Source of the DNA: an uncultured Eubacteriales bacterium
GTDB lineage: Bacteria; Bacillota; Clostridia; Christensenellales; UBA1242
NCBI GenBank assembly: GCA_949031345.1
Contig: CARNVA010000002.1
Span: 120,732 to 162,673, forward strand
Direction of reading: 5' to 3'
Length of the DNA: 41,942 nucleotides
Shown: positions 1 through 7,766 of the stretch, in pieces
Numbering within the stretch: the stretch's first letter is position 1
How the letters are laid out: each line of letters begins with the position of its first letter
The notes under the pieces: model-generated
What the model saw: the letters and a program-made list of their open reading frames with translations, nothing else
Told to the model about the DNA's origin: nothing
The model's database searches: none
Program-made: the position numbers and the translations under genes

Positions 1-453
1 TTCAAAACATCCATTATAATTTTTAATTGCAACATTGATAATATTGGGCTTTAAGATATAGTTATCAATCGAATCAATTTCAACCCATTTATAAATATAT
101 TTTTCACCTTCAAGCCCACAAAACTCTTCTTTTTCCTCAAAAATTTTATGAATATCTTCAAGCTTAACTACAAAAATGAAAGAAAGTTCTTGATATACAA
201 TATTATTAAAATCAAACAGATTATCTAAAAGTAATCTTGGCGTGACTGAAATCTTTTCAAGACCCAACTCTTCTTTGAGTTCTCTTTTTATTCCATCTTC
301 ACAATTTTCAAGCCACTCCACCCTTCCTCCTGGAAGTAAATAAAAGTCATAACCTTTTATTGTATGCAACAACATCTTTGTTTTGTCACTATTTAAAATT
401 ATTGCAGCAACTCTAAAATTAAACTTCTTGTTTTCTTCTATAAAAGATATCAT
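1..453 (-). CDS. Nudix hydrolase, 3' end cut by window edge
   Basis: A frame runs without a stop from an ATG at 453 to base 1, so the C-terminus lies outside the window. It contains a complete Nudix box: Gly, five residues, Glu, seven residues, then RELKEELG, matching GX5EX7REUXEEXGU. The preceding stretch (FYLLPGGRVEW) is the usual strand leading into the box. Nudix enzymes hydrolyse a nucleoside diphosphate linked to another group using Mg2+ held by the box glutamates; the substrate cannot be read here. AAAAGG lies about 8 nt before the start. It follows the YhaN-like gene by 39 nt on the same strand, with no terminator between, so it is probably the last gene of that operon. Confidence 0.88.
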   Translation of the reverse strand, partial: MISFIEENKKFNFRVAAIILNSDKTKMLLHTIKGYDFYLLPGGRVEWLENCEDGIKRELKEELGLEKISVTPRLLLDNLFDFNNIVYQELSFIFVVKLEDIHKIFEEKEEFCGLEGEKYIYKWVEIDSIDNYILKPNIINVAIKNYNGCFE

Positions 454-492
454 AATTTACCTTTTCTTTTATTATATAATAATTTTCAAAAC

Positions 493-2247
493 TTATCTAA
501 GGCTGCAACGGCTGTTACAACAAGTATAAATTATTTGATTATCCTTTGCAAATTCTTTTGTAATTTTTTTAATTTTTTCCATATTTCCATCATCTAAATT
601 GACAAAAGTATCATCCAAAACAACAAAAGGCTTTTCTTTCTTATAAATTTCTTTTATAAGATACATTCTCATTGAAAACGACAGTATATCTTGAAAACCT
701 TGACTTGAATACTCAAGTTCTTTGATGCCAGTTTCAGTTTTCTCTTTTATTGAGAAATCTGTATCTACCAAAAATTCACGCCCTCTCATATTCAGCTTAC
801 CTAAAATTTCGCTCATAGCACTGTTTACAGGCTGGATAAATCTGCTTGAAACATTTTCATTCGCCTTCATCAAAAAGCTTTTTGTTTGAAGCAAAAGCTC
901 TATTTTCTTCTGAATTTCTTCCATGAGACTTTCTTTTGTTTTCAATTCTTCTTGTAAGTTTTCATATTTTTCCAATATTGCATCGTAATCACGTTGAACA
1001 TTTTTATAGTCTATTGAAATTTGCATATTTACTATTTTTTCATTATAAAGCTGTTCTTTAATCTCATTATACTGTTCCAAACTTGGACTCTCTATTTCAC
1101 TGTAATTTTCAAGACTTGATTTTATTGTCTCTATTGAAGCTTTCAATATTTCGACATTATTTTCAATTTCTTTTTCTTGTTTCTTATATTCTTCTATTTT
1201 GATTTTATCATCTCGTCCCACTGGTTTAAACTTTAGATGCAGCACAATACCCACAATAACTAAAGCAGCCCAAGAAACAGATGCCACAATTGATATTGCA
1301 AGTAATAAAATATTAAATACGCCCAGCATAATAAACACTGCTAAAATAGCTGTCCCACCTGCAGCCAAAAATGGTATTGCAAACTTATTTATTCCTTTAT
1401 TGTGTATTATTTCATTTTTTTCTTTTCTTATGTTATCAATTTGCAATAATAAACTATTTAAATAATCACTTTTGGCAAGCAAATCAGACTCTAGATTTTT
1501 TTTAGTTTGAGCAAGTTTGTCTGCTAATTCAACCTGTTCTGCCAATTGACTTTGTTGAACAGATAATCGTTTAATAACCTCATCTTTTTCTTTAGATTGT
1601 ATTTTAAACTCTTGTAATTTAGTGCCAAGCGCAGTCAATTCTGTTTTTAAGCCTTCTATTTCACGCTTCATGCTCACAATTTCTTCATTTCTTGGCTTTT
1701 CTTTTTTCAAAACAGCAACTCTTTTCTTAATCAAATCAACTGCCTGAGTCAAATTGGCAAGGTCGTATTTAAACTTATCAAGACCAAGTACACTTGCACT
1801 TATTTTGTAATTTGTAGAGCTTAAGAAATTCAGCTGTGGGAAAAAAGCCGTCATTTCAAAAGTCTCTCTGCCTACACCAAATATTTCCTCACCAATCTCA
1901 ATTTTCAATGGTGAACAAATCTTATTTGTAGCAAGATCTATAAGCTGCAATGAGTCACCTTCTGGCGTCTTGCCAAAATATCTTATAAGCCTAAAACTAC
2001 CTTCCTTTGTCGTATATTCAATGCTACCGCCAAAGTTACCGCCCTGCCAAGGCATATATTTTTTTCGCTCTGCCTTTATATTTTCTCTTGCAGAAGGCAT
2101 GCCAAAAAACATGGCTTTTATAAAAACTGATAGTGTGGTTTTGCCCCAGCCATTTTCTTCGATTATCTGATTAAAATTTTCATTAAAGTTTAAATCTAAA
2201 TTTTGAAGTTTGCCAAAATTGTCTATATGGAGTTTATCTAATTTCAT
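493..2247 (-). CDS. YhaN/SbcC-like coiled-coil ATPase with membrane insert
   Basis: An SMC-type ATPase of 584 residues. The N-terminal lobe begins KLHIDNFGKL and has a Walker A, ENGWGKTT, near residue 33-40. Long charged coiled coils follow. Two adjacent hydrophobic helices (about residues 285-338) interrupt the coil. The C-terminal lobe has a degenerate signature (SSQGFQD, near 515) and a Walker B, FVVLDDTF, near 541-548. Partner and order match Bacillus YhaO-YhaN, a relative of SbcD-SbcC, so a role in handling DNA ends or branched DNA is inferred. It is far shorter than the roughly 960-residue YhaN as I remember it. Its ATG overlaps the stop of the phosphatase gene (ATGA), implying translational coupling. 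The tail is cysteine-rich (TCCNSRC). The two helices could place the complex at the membrane. Confidence 0.85.
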   Translation of the reverse strand: MKLDKLHIDNFGKLQNLDLNFNENFNQIIEENGWGKTTLSVFIKAMFFGMPSARENIKAERKKYMPWQGGNFGGSIEYTTKEGSFRLIRYFGKTPEGDSLQLIDLATNKICSPLKIEIGEEIFGVGRETFEMTAFFPQLNFLSSTNYKISASVLGLDKFKYDLANLTQAVDLIKKRVAVLKKEKPRNEEIVSMKREIEGLKTELTALGTKLQEFKIQSKEKDEVIKRLSVQQSQLAEQVELADKLAQTKKNLESDLLAKSDYLNSLLLQIDNIRKEKNEIIHNKGINKFAIPFLAAGGTAILAVFIMLGVFNILLLAISIVASVSWAALVIVGIVLHLKFKPVGRDDKIKIEEYKKQEKEIENNVEILKASIETIKSSLENYSEIESPSLEQYNEIKEQLYNEKIVNMQISIDYKNVQRDYDAILEKYENLQEELKTKESLMEEIQKKIELLLQTKSFLMKANENVSSRFIQPVNSAMSEILGKLNMRGREFLVDTDFSIKEKTETGIKELEYSSQGFQDILSFSMRMYLIKEIYKKEKPFVVLDDTFVNLDDGNMEKIKKITKEFAKDNQIIYTCCNSRCSLR

Positions 2248-3275
2248 ATTGATAAGTCCTCCCCTTTAAGTGCTTCAATGCCAATTTTGCAAACTGCATT
2301 TTTTTCATCTTCTGACAATTCACTATTTTCAACCAAATTTATAAATTCATATTTAAATGACAATTTTTCACTCTTAATCTTGTCAAAATCAATTTCAAGC
2401 GTAGTTTGATTTTCGATTTCAATATAAAAGTAATCTTCAAAATAATTTTTGATAAAAGGCACTGAAATGTTGTTATCTTCCAAAACCTTTCCCTTCAAAA
2501 CAACTCTTATAATATCCTCTTTTTTTACATCATTTGCTTCAAATTTTAAATTTATTGCCTTGATTACATCATTATTTATGCCAAAACCGGTTATGTCACA
2601 TTGGCATATTATAAATCGCCTTTTAGCAAAAGGCACAAACTCTGCCGTAACCTGTTTATTTTCATCTATGTCGACACTAACATATCCCTTATCTCCACAC
2701 TCATCAAAACCGCATGAAAAAAGGCTTCCAGAATAGGCTGTCAAGGTGTTTAAAATCTTTCTTTTTTGATATTGATGAATATGACCAAGTGCAATATAAT
2801 CAAAGCCAAGCTGGGCATATTGATTTATATCGACATAATCTCTGTCTATAGAATTATCAATATTGCCATGTAACAGCAAAACATTGGTCTCTTCTTTATT
2901 TAATTTTTCAATATCACTATCACAATAAAAATTTACACCATTTAAAGTAAAGCAATTATATGAATTGTTTAAAACAATAAAATTTGAAGGCTTACTTTCA
3001 TCAAAAATAAATTTTTCATCATGATTTCCTTCAACATATAAAACTGGCTTACCAAAGGTCTTGACCGCATCATAAAAGCTTTTAAGAAGCTTCATTGAAA
3101 CTTGTTTTGAATTAAATAAATCACCGCATATCAAAATAATATCGAATGAATTTGCATTTTCAAATAAATTGTTAAATTCAAAAATCATTTCATCTTTCAT
3201 CAATGCGCTTTTATCTTTTGGCAGTTTGTTTATTTTAACCCCTAAATGAACATCTGCTATATGTAATATTTTCAT
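2244..3275 (-). CDS. YhaO/SbcD-like metallophosphatase
   Basis: A calcineurin-like phosphoesterase of 343 residues. Metal-binding motifs appear in order: DVHLG (residues 8-12), GDLFN (about 51-55), GNHDE (about 82-86), LLHGNID (about 134-140) and GHIHQYQ (about 164-170). This is the Mre11/SbcD arrangement. It is predicted to be the nuclease subunit of a complex with the coiled-coil ATPase whose start codon overlaps its stop. The C-terminal third, after the GSLFSCGFDE segment, resembles a capping domain that contacts the ATPase. AGGGTGG lies 6 nt before the ATG. Family assignment is firm; the in vivo substrate is inferred. Confidence 0.88.
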   Translation of the reverse strand: MKILHIADVHLGVKINKLPKDKSALMKDEMIFEFNNLFENANSFDIILICGDLFNSKQVSMKLLKSFYDAVKTFGKPVLYVEGNHDEKFIFDESKPSNFIVLNNSYNCFTLNGVNFYCDSDIEKLNKEETNVLLLHGNIDNSIDRDYVDINQYAQLGFDYIALGHIHQYQKRKILNTLTAYSGSLFSCGFDECGDKGYVSVDIDENKQVTAEFVPFAKRRFIICQCDITGFGINNDVIKAINLKFEANDVKKEDIIRVVLKGKVLEDNNISVPFIKNYFEDYFYIEIENQTTLEIDFDKIKSEKLSFKYEFINLVENSELSEDEKNAVCKIGIEALKGEDLSI

Positions 3276-3294
3276 GTTTCCACCCTAAAGATTA

Positions 3295-3324
3295 AGTATA
3301 ATTTAAAAGTTTTTTAATATGTAA
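3295..3324 (-). promoter_or_regulatory. weak sigma-A promoter for yhaO-like operon
   Basis: On the minus strand, a TATACT -10 (3295-3300) is preceded after 18 nt by TTACAT (3319-3324). Only the -10 is convincing. It would give a 5' leader of about 15 nt containing AGGGTGG. Confidence 0.42.
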
Positions 3325-3365
3325 CCTTATTATTTTTAGTATAACTAATAATCACACAAAAAGCA

Positions 3366-3398
3366 AGAAAAAGAACATATTGATTTCAATATGTTCTT
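3366..3398 (-). terminator. terminator of the 3406-4908 gene
   Basis: A perfect 12-bp stem, AAGAACATATTG paired with CAATATGTTCTT, has a 4-nt loop and is followed on the minus strand by a T-rich run. It begins a few bases after the TGA of the upstream gene. Confidence 0.9.
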
Positions 3399-3405
3399 GA
3401 TTTAA

Positions 3406-4908
3406 TCATATAAGCGATACTTTAACATTTTTATTTGACATAATCTTAATAGTATCAGTTGGCGCCGATGAGCCATTTTGTACTTTTAATGGGAATGTCA
3501 AATCACTGTCAAAGCCTTCAACAGAAACATTTTTTCCATCTCTAGCAACATTGCTTGTATTAACAACCATCAAATAATATGACAAAGTATTTCTTACTTT
3601 CAAATTTACAGCTCCATTTGTTGTAAGAAGGTCAATTCCACCACTTATGAGTTTTTGACAATTATAAACCACATTGATTGCACCTGAATAAGTTTTTACA
3701 TTCAAATAAGGTGTCATTGTCGCAGATTGGTCACTGGTATCATTAAAACCTGCATTTACGCTTACGCTTCCACCAGTTGTCTCAAGCCAAGCTTTACTTG
3801 TAAATTTGTTTAATTTGATTGAGCTGTCTTTTCCACGAATAAGCAATTGTGAATTATTTGCTGTTTCATCAATTGTTATGCGTGCATTGTTTGCATTTGG
3901 GAAACTGATATTTCCTGTAATTTTTCTAATTTTAATTGTTGCACGCCCCATATCTCTTGTCATCTCATTTGTTGACAATGAGCCTATCATTTCTCCAAGA
4001 GTGAAATACCCCCCATCAATTATAAGGTCAACTTCATTTACAGCAGACTCTGGACTCTGTCCATCATCTACTTTAATGCGAGTAGCAACAAAATCTGAAT
4101 TACCTAAATCAAACTTAGCATTTTTAACATAAATTGAATTTAAAGTAATTCTCGCTTTAGAAGCGTATAAACTGAAATCATTTATAGTTAAATCACGGCG
4201 CACTTCAATGTCACCATTGTTTGTTTTTACAAACATTTTGTCTGTAACAAATTGTTTGCCTTCTGGAAGTTTGTTATTTGCATAAACCAAAACTTTTCCA
4301 TTTTTATTTTTAATATTCAAAGATTTGAATGCAAGTGAAAAATCATAACTTCCTGAGGTTGTATTATCTTGATTAAATTGGTTTCCAATATAGACTGTTC
4401 CGTCTGTGTTTGTAATATCAACAACAGTGTTTTCAAATGATGTTTTAATTTCTTGAGGCACCAAAAGAGAGATAACAATTCCTTTATTAAAATATACAAA
4501 ACCTTCCGGCTCTCTTATTTTAACAGAAATTTCATCCTTTGCAGAAGAGGTATAATTCACCTCGCTTACAAAGTCTGTATCCATATCTTCTCTTGCAAAG
4601 CCAGAGCAATTGTTTTCTATTTGGATATAACAATTGTCAAGTCTTCGTTTTTCAATTTTGACATCAGCAAAGCCGCAATTGATTGTAATTTTCTTCAAAT
4701 TTGAGAAATCAAGCCTTTGCTTTTCTTTTTCAAATTCTACTTCTTTAATTTTCACCTCATCTCTATAGATGAAATATTTGAAACCTAAAATGCTTTTAAA
4801 TGGTGAAAAAAGCATAATGGCCACTAAAATAAAGAACGCTGCAACAATTGCCATGAATAATATAACAATATAGGTCGCGAAACCTTTTTTAACATTACCT
4901 TTTGCCAC
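3406..4908 (-). CDS. membrane-anchored DUF4097-like beta-repeat protein
   Basis: Predicted 500-residue protein with one N-terminal membrane helix (FATYIVILFMAIVAAFFILV) after a short basic stretch, then an all-beta region. Phrases such as LKKITINCGFADVKIEK and LNIKNKNGKVLVY recur. This pattern resembles DUF4097/adhesin-type beta-helical proteins, so an outward-facing envelope protein is likely; the function is unknown. The start is a GTG at 4908, with AAGGAGG 5 nt upstream. An in-frame GTG at 4938 lies upstream of the predicted -10 box and so would not be transcribed. It has its own promoter and a strong terminator and appears monocistronic. Confidence 0.75.
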   Translation of the reverse strand: MAKGNVKKGFATYIVILFMAIVAAFFILVAIMLFSPFKSILGFKYFIYRDEVKIKEVEFEKEKQRLDFSNLKKITINCGFADVKIEKRRLDNCYIQIENNCSGFAREDMDTDFVSEVNYTSSAKDEISVKIREPEGFVYFNKGIVISLLVPQEIKTSFENTVVDITNTDGTVYIGNQFNQDNTTSGSYDFSLAFKSLNIKNKNGKVLVYANNKLPEGKQFVTDKMFVKTNNGDIEVRRDLTINDFSLYASKARITLNSIYVKNAKFDLGNSDFVATRIKVDDGQSPESAVNEVDLIIDGGYFTLGEMIGSLSTNEMTRDMGRATIKIRKITGNISFPNANNARITIDETANNSQLLIRGKDSSIKLNKFTSKAWLETTGGSVSVNAGFNDTSDQSATMTPYLNVKTYSGAINVVYNCQKLISGGIDLLTTNGAVNLKVRNTLSYYLMVVNTSNVARDGKNVSVEGFDSDLTFPLKVQNGSSAPTDTIKIMSNKNVKVSLI

Positions 4909-4928
4909 ATCCGCCTCCTTTTTTTTAT

Positions 4929-4957
4929 ATTGTAACACATATAAAAGTAAAACACAA
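4929..4957 (-). promoter_or_regulatory. sigma-A promoter, extended -10
   Basis: Minus strand: TTGTGT (4952-4957), a 17-nt spacer, then TACAAT (4929-4934) preceded by TGT, an extended -10. The predicted transcript starts near 4922 and includes AAGGAGG, supporting GTG 4908 as the start of the next gene. Confidence 0.72.
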
Positions 4958-4995
4958 TAAATATTTAAAATTTTTGTACAAATTAAAATATTTTA

Positions 4996-6813
4996 CTAGT
5001 CAATCACCGCTTTTATTCTTCTTATACCGCTTGAAGAAGACTCTTCTTTAATAATTTTGAAATGATGCAACTGACTAGTGTTTTCTGCGTGAGGGCCACC
5101 GCATATTTCCTTGCTTACATCACCGATAGTGTAAACCTTTACCTCCTGACCATACTTGCTTGCAAATATACCTTCTGCCCCACTTTCTTTTGCCTCTTCC
5201 AAACTCATCACTTTGCATTCAACAGGAATGGCACGAGCTATGGCGTTATTAACAAACTTTTCAATTTCATCAAGCTCTTCTTTCGTCATTTTATGATCGA
5301 GATTGAAGTCAAATCTAAGTCTTTCAGGTGTTATATTTGACCCTCTCTGCTTTACATCAAAGCCATATTTCTTTTGTAGTGCAGCAAGCAAAAGATGAGT
5401 CGCTGTATGAAGATAAGCGCTTTGTTTTGAGCTGTCAGCAAGACCACCTTTAAACTGCCCTGCAGCTGCCTGTCTTGATTTTTCTTGATGTTCTTTAAAC
5501 TTCTCTTCAAATTCTTTTTCATCAACGCTGTATCCACGCTCTTCAGCCAATTCCTTTGTCAATTCAAAAGGAAAGCCAAATGTATCATAAAGCCTAAACA
5601 CTGCCTTTCCGCTCAATTTATTTTCAACAGTCTCTCCCGTTTGAGCTGCAAATTGCTTATGTTTTTCAATGCCGTTTACAACCTTTTCAAACTCTTTATG
5701 TCCTTCTTCAAGAGCTTTTGAAAACTTTTCAACTTCTTTTATAAGCTCATCTTTTACATAATCTCGTTTTGCTGCAATATCTTCGTAATACTTGCCATAT
5801 TTATCCACATATATGTCAACAATTTCAGCAAACTTTTCACAATCAAGCCCAATATATCTTGCACAATTGATTGCTCTTCTTATAAATCTTCTTAAAATAT
5901 AACCTTGACCAACATTTGAAGGCGTAACACCTCTTGCATCCCCTAAAATAAATACTGAAGACCTCAAATGGTCAGTAATAATTCTATAATATCTTTTTGC
6001 TTTTTCATCATTATCATAGCCAAGTTTTGCATTTTTACCAATAAAATCAATGACATTTTTTAAACAACCTGTATCATAAACACTTTTTGCGCCATTCAAA
6101 ATAGCCACCGTTCTTTCAAGCCCCATTCCAGTATCAATGTTTGGTCTTGCAAGCTTATCAGCCTTTTGTCCAGCCTCTTTTACATTGTATTGCATAAAAA
6201 CATCATTCCAAATTTCAACATATTTTCCGCAATTGCAAGCTGGCGAGCAGTCTTCACAGCAATCTGGCTTATCCACAACAAGAAACATTTCACTATCTGG
6301 ACCACAAGGGCCTACACCACCACCTAAAGCCCACCAGTTGTCTTCTTTTCCAAAGAAAAACACCTTGTCAATTCCACAAGCTTTCCATGCATTACAAGCA
6401 ATTTCGTCACGAGGAGCAGTTTCATCCCCAGCAAAAACAGTTGTTGCAAGATTTTCTTTTTTAAGTCCCAAATATTCTGGGCTTGTCAAAAATTCAAAGG
6501 ACAACTTTATCATTTCTTCCTTTGGGCAATCACCTAAAAACCAATTTCCAAGCATTTCAAAGCAAGTCAGATGCCAATCATCACCTACACTGTCAATGTC
6601 ATTTGTTCTTATACATCTTTGCATATCACAAATTCTGTTTCCACTTGGATGTGGCTCTCCCAAAAGAAAAGGCACAAGTGGATGCATGCCTGCAGTAGTA
6701 AATAATACAGTTGGGTCATTTTCTGGAATAATTGAATATCCATCAATCTTCTTAAACCCATGTTTAGTAAAAAATTTAAACCATAAATCTTTCAAATTTT
6801 CATCAGTGAACAT
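4996..6813 (-). CDS. alaS: short alanyl-tRNA synthetase (no C-terminal domain)
   Basis: Class II synthetase of 605 residues. Catalytic-core motifs are present: FTTAGMHPLVPFLLG, RCIRTNDIDSVGDDWH with CFEMLGNW, and NIDTGMGLERT. A cysteine cluster (CCEDC then CNC) sits in the catalytic domain. The editing domain has the zinc residues HTATH and CGGPH. The chain ends at the RRIKAV segment, where the editing domain stops, so the roughly 250-residue DHHA1/C-Ala part of usual 870-880-residue AlaRS is absent. The cysteine cluster and the CGGPH variant resemble short AlaRS from some candidate phyla, from memory. ATG 6813 was chosen because GGAG lies 6 nt upstream; a TTG start 4 codons earlier would overlap it. 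It may be the only AlaRS, or a second copy. Confidence 0.9.
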   Translation of the reverse strand: MFTDENLKDLWFKFFTKHGFKKIDGYSIIPENDPTVLFTTAGMHPLVPFLLGEPHPSGNRICDMQRCIRTNDIDSVGDDWHLTCFEMLGNWFLGDCPKEEMIKLSFEFLTSPEYLGLKKENLATTVFAGDETAPRDEIACNAWKACGIDKVFFFGKEDNWWALGGGVGPCGPDSEMFLVVDKPDCCEDCSPACNCGKYVEIWNDVFMQYNVKEAGQKADKLARPNIDTGMGLERTVAILNGAKSVYDTGCLKNVIDFIGKNAKLGYDNDEKAKRYYRIITDHLRSSVFILGDARGVTPSNVGQGYILRRFIRRAINCARYIGLDCEKFAEIVDIYVDKYGKYYEDIAAKRDYVKDELIKEVEKFSKALEEGHKEFEKVVNGIEKHKQFAAQTGETVENKLSGKAVFRLYDTFGFPFELTKELAEERGYSVDEKEFEEKFKEHQEKSRQAAAGQFKGGLADSSKQSAYLHTATHLLLAALQKKYGFDVKQRGSNITPERLRFDFNLDHKMTKEELDEIEKFVNNAIARAIPVECKVMSLEEAKESGAEGIFASKYGQEVKVYTIGDVSKEICGGPHAENTSQLHHFKIIKEESSSSGIRRIKAVID

Positions 6814-6833
6814 AAATATCTCCAATCTTTTTT

Positions 6834-6862
6834 ATTTTATCACATGCTTAAACAAAAATCAA
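6834..6862 (-). promoter_or_regulatory. sigma-A promoter for short alaS
   Basis: Minus strand: TTGATT (6857-6862), a 17-nt spacer, then TAAAAT (6834-6839). The leader is about 15-20 nt and includes the GGAG site. The promoter lies between truA and alaS, so alaS does not need read-through from truA. Confidence 0.7.
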
Positions 6863-6897
6863 TTATTTTGCAAAGCCTTAATTATTTTTTATCTTTT

Positions 6898-7638
6898 TTA
6901 AAGGTCATATATTGTATCTTTTAAATATAGCCCGCAAGCTGACATAGTTTGTCCAGAATGAGAACGAAGCCCTTTGTTTAAAGCAATTTCGATGTCATCC
7001 AGTGACAATTTGTTCAAAGCGTAATCGACAAGCGTACCAGAAATTATTCTCACCATGTTATACAAAAACCCGCTTCCACTTACAGTAATATAAACAAAAT
7101 CGCCTTCTCTTTCAACTTGCAAATCATAAATTGTTCTCACAAAATCGTTTACACAGGTGTTTGCCGAACAAAACCCCTTAAAATCATGACTTCCTATAAG
7201 CAGCCTAGCTGCCTCATTCATCTTATCAACATCCAACGGTTTTCTTATCCATGCCGCCCTATTTGCCAAAAAAACTTCTTTTTGCACCGAATTATAAATT
7301 CTATACTGATATATCTTTCTTTTTATAGAAAAGCGTGCATGAAATTCAGCGTCTACCTCACAAGCTCTTTTAATTGCTATATCAGCAGGCAAAGCATTAT
7401 TTAAAACATCTGCAAGTTTTGAAATTGGAACAGGCGCTTTTAAATCAAAATGTGCAGATTGATTTATTGCATGAACGCCAGCATCTGTCCGCCCACTTCC
7501 AAAGATTTCAACTTCTTCTCCAATGCTTCTTAAAATTGCATTCTCAATTTCGCCTTGCACCGTTCTTTGATTTGGTTGTTTTTGCCAACCGCTATAAGCC
7601 GTGCCATCGTATTCAATTGATAAAAGTATTCTTTTCAT
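6898..7638 (-). CDS. truA: tRNA pseudouridine(38-40) synthase TruA
   Basis: 246 residues, the normal TruA length. It starts KRILLSIEYDGTAYSGWQKQ, typical of TruA. It has the catalytic GSGRTDAGVHA motif with Asp52, and later FSIKRKIYQYRIYN and GSGFLYNMVRIISG, all conserved in the family. The enzyme isomerises uridines 38-40 of the tRNA anticodon arm without a cofactor. No Shine-Dalgarno sequence precedes the ATG. Instead the -10 box of a near-consensus promoter ends 7 nt before it, so the mRNA is predicted to be leaderless. It diverges from the oxidoreductase gene. Confidence 0.96.
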   Translation of the reverse strand: MKRILLSIEYDGTAYSGWQKQPNQRTVQGEIENAILRSIGEEVEIFGSGRTDAGVHAINQSAHFDLKAPVPISKLADVLNNALPADIAIKRACEVDAEFHARFSIKRKIYQYRIYNSVQKEVFLANRAAWIRKPLDVDKMNEAARLLIGSHDFKGFCSANTCVNDFVRTIYDLQVEREGDFVYITVSGSGFLYNMVRIISGTLVDYALNKLSLDDIEIALNKGLRSHSGQTMSACGLYLKDTIYDL

Positions 7639-7645
7639 AGCACAT

Positions 7646-7674
7646 ATTGTATTTAATTTTTACAAAAATGTCAA
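7646..7674 (-). promoter_or_regulatory. consensus promoter of truA, leaderless position
   Basis: Minus strand: perfect TTGACA (7669-7674), 17-nt spacer, TACAAT (7646-7651). Only 7 nt separate the -10 from the ATG at 7638, so transcription should begin at or within 1-2 nt of the start codon. Confidence 0.85.
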
Positions 7675-7717
7675 ACTATTTTTGTAAGCTATACAATAAA
7701 TAGATAACTCAATTTTA

Positions 7718-7746
7718 TTGACATATTTCAATAAAAATTATATACT
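7718..7746 (+). promoter_or_regulatory. consensus promoter of the oxidoreductase gene
   Basis: Plus strand: perfect TTGACA (7718-7723), 17-nt spacer, TATACT (7741-7746). The predicted start is near 7753, giving a leader of about 14 nt that carries AGGAG (7754-7758). It is divergent from the truA promoter, with 43 bp between the two -35 boxes. Confidence 0.85.
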
Positions 7747-7766
7747 TTAATTTAGGAGTTTATTTT

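Noticed and set aside
4909..4938. Upstream GTG start for the DUF4097-like gene
   Set aside because: It lies before the -10 box and its frame would read through the AAGGAGG site that serves GTG 4908.
6137..6901. Long plus-strand open frame opposite alaS
   Set aside because: It is antisense to a clearly conserved synthetase, has no binding site and its composition is not protein-like.
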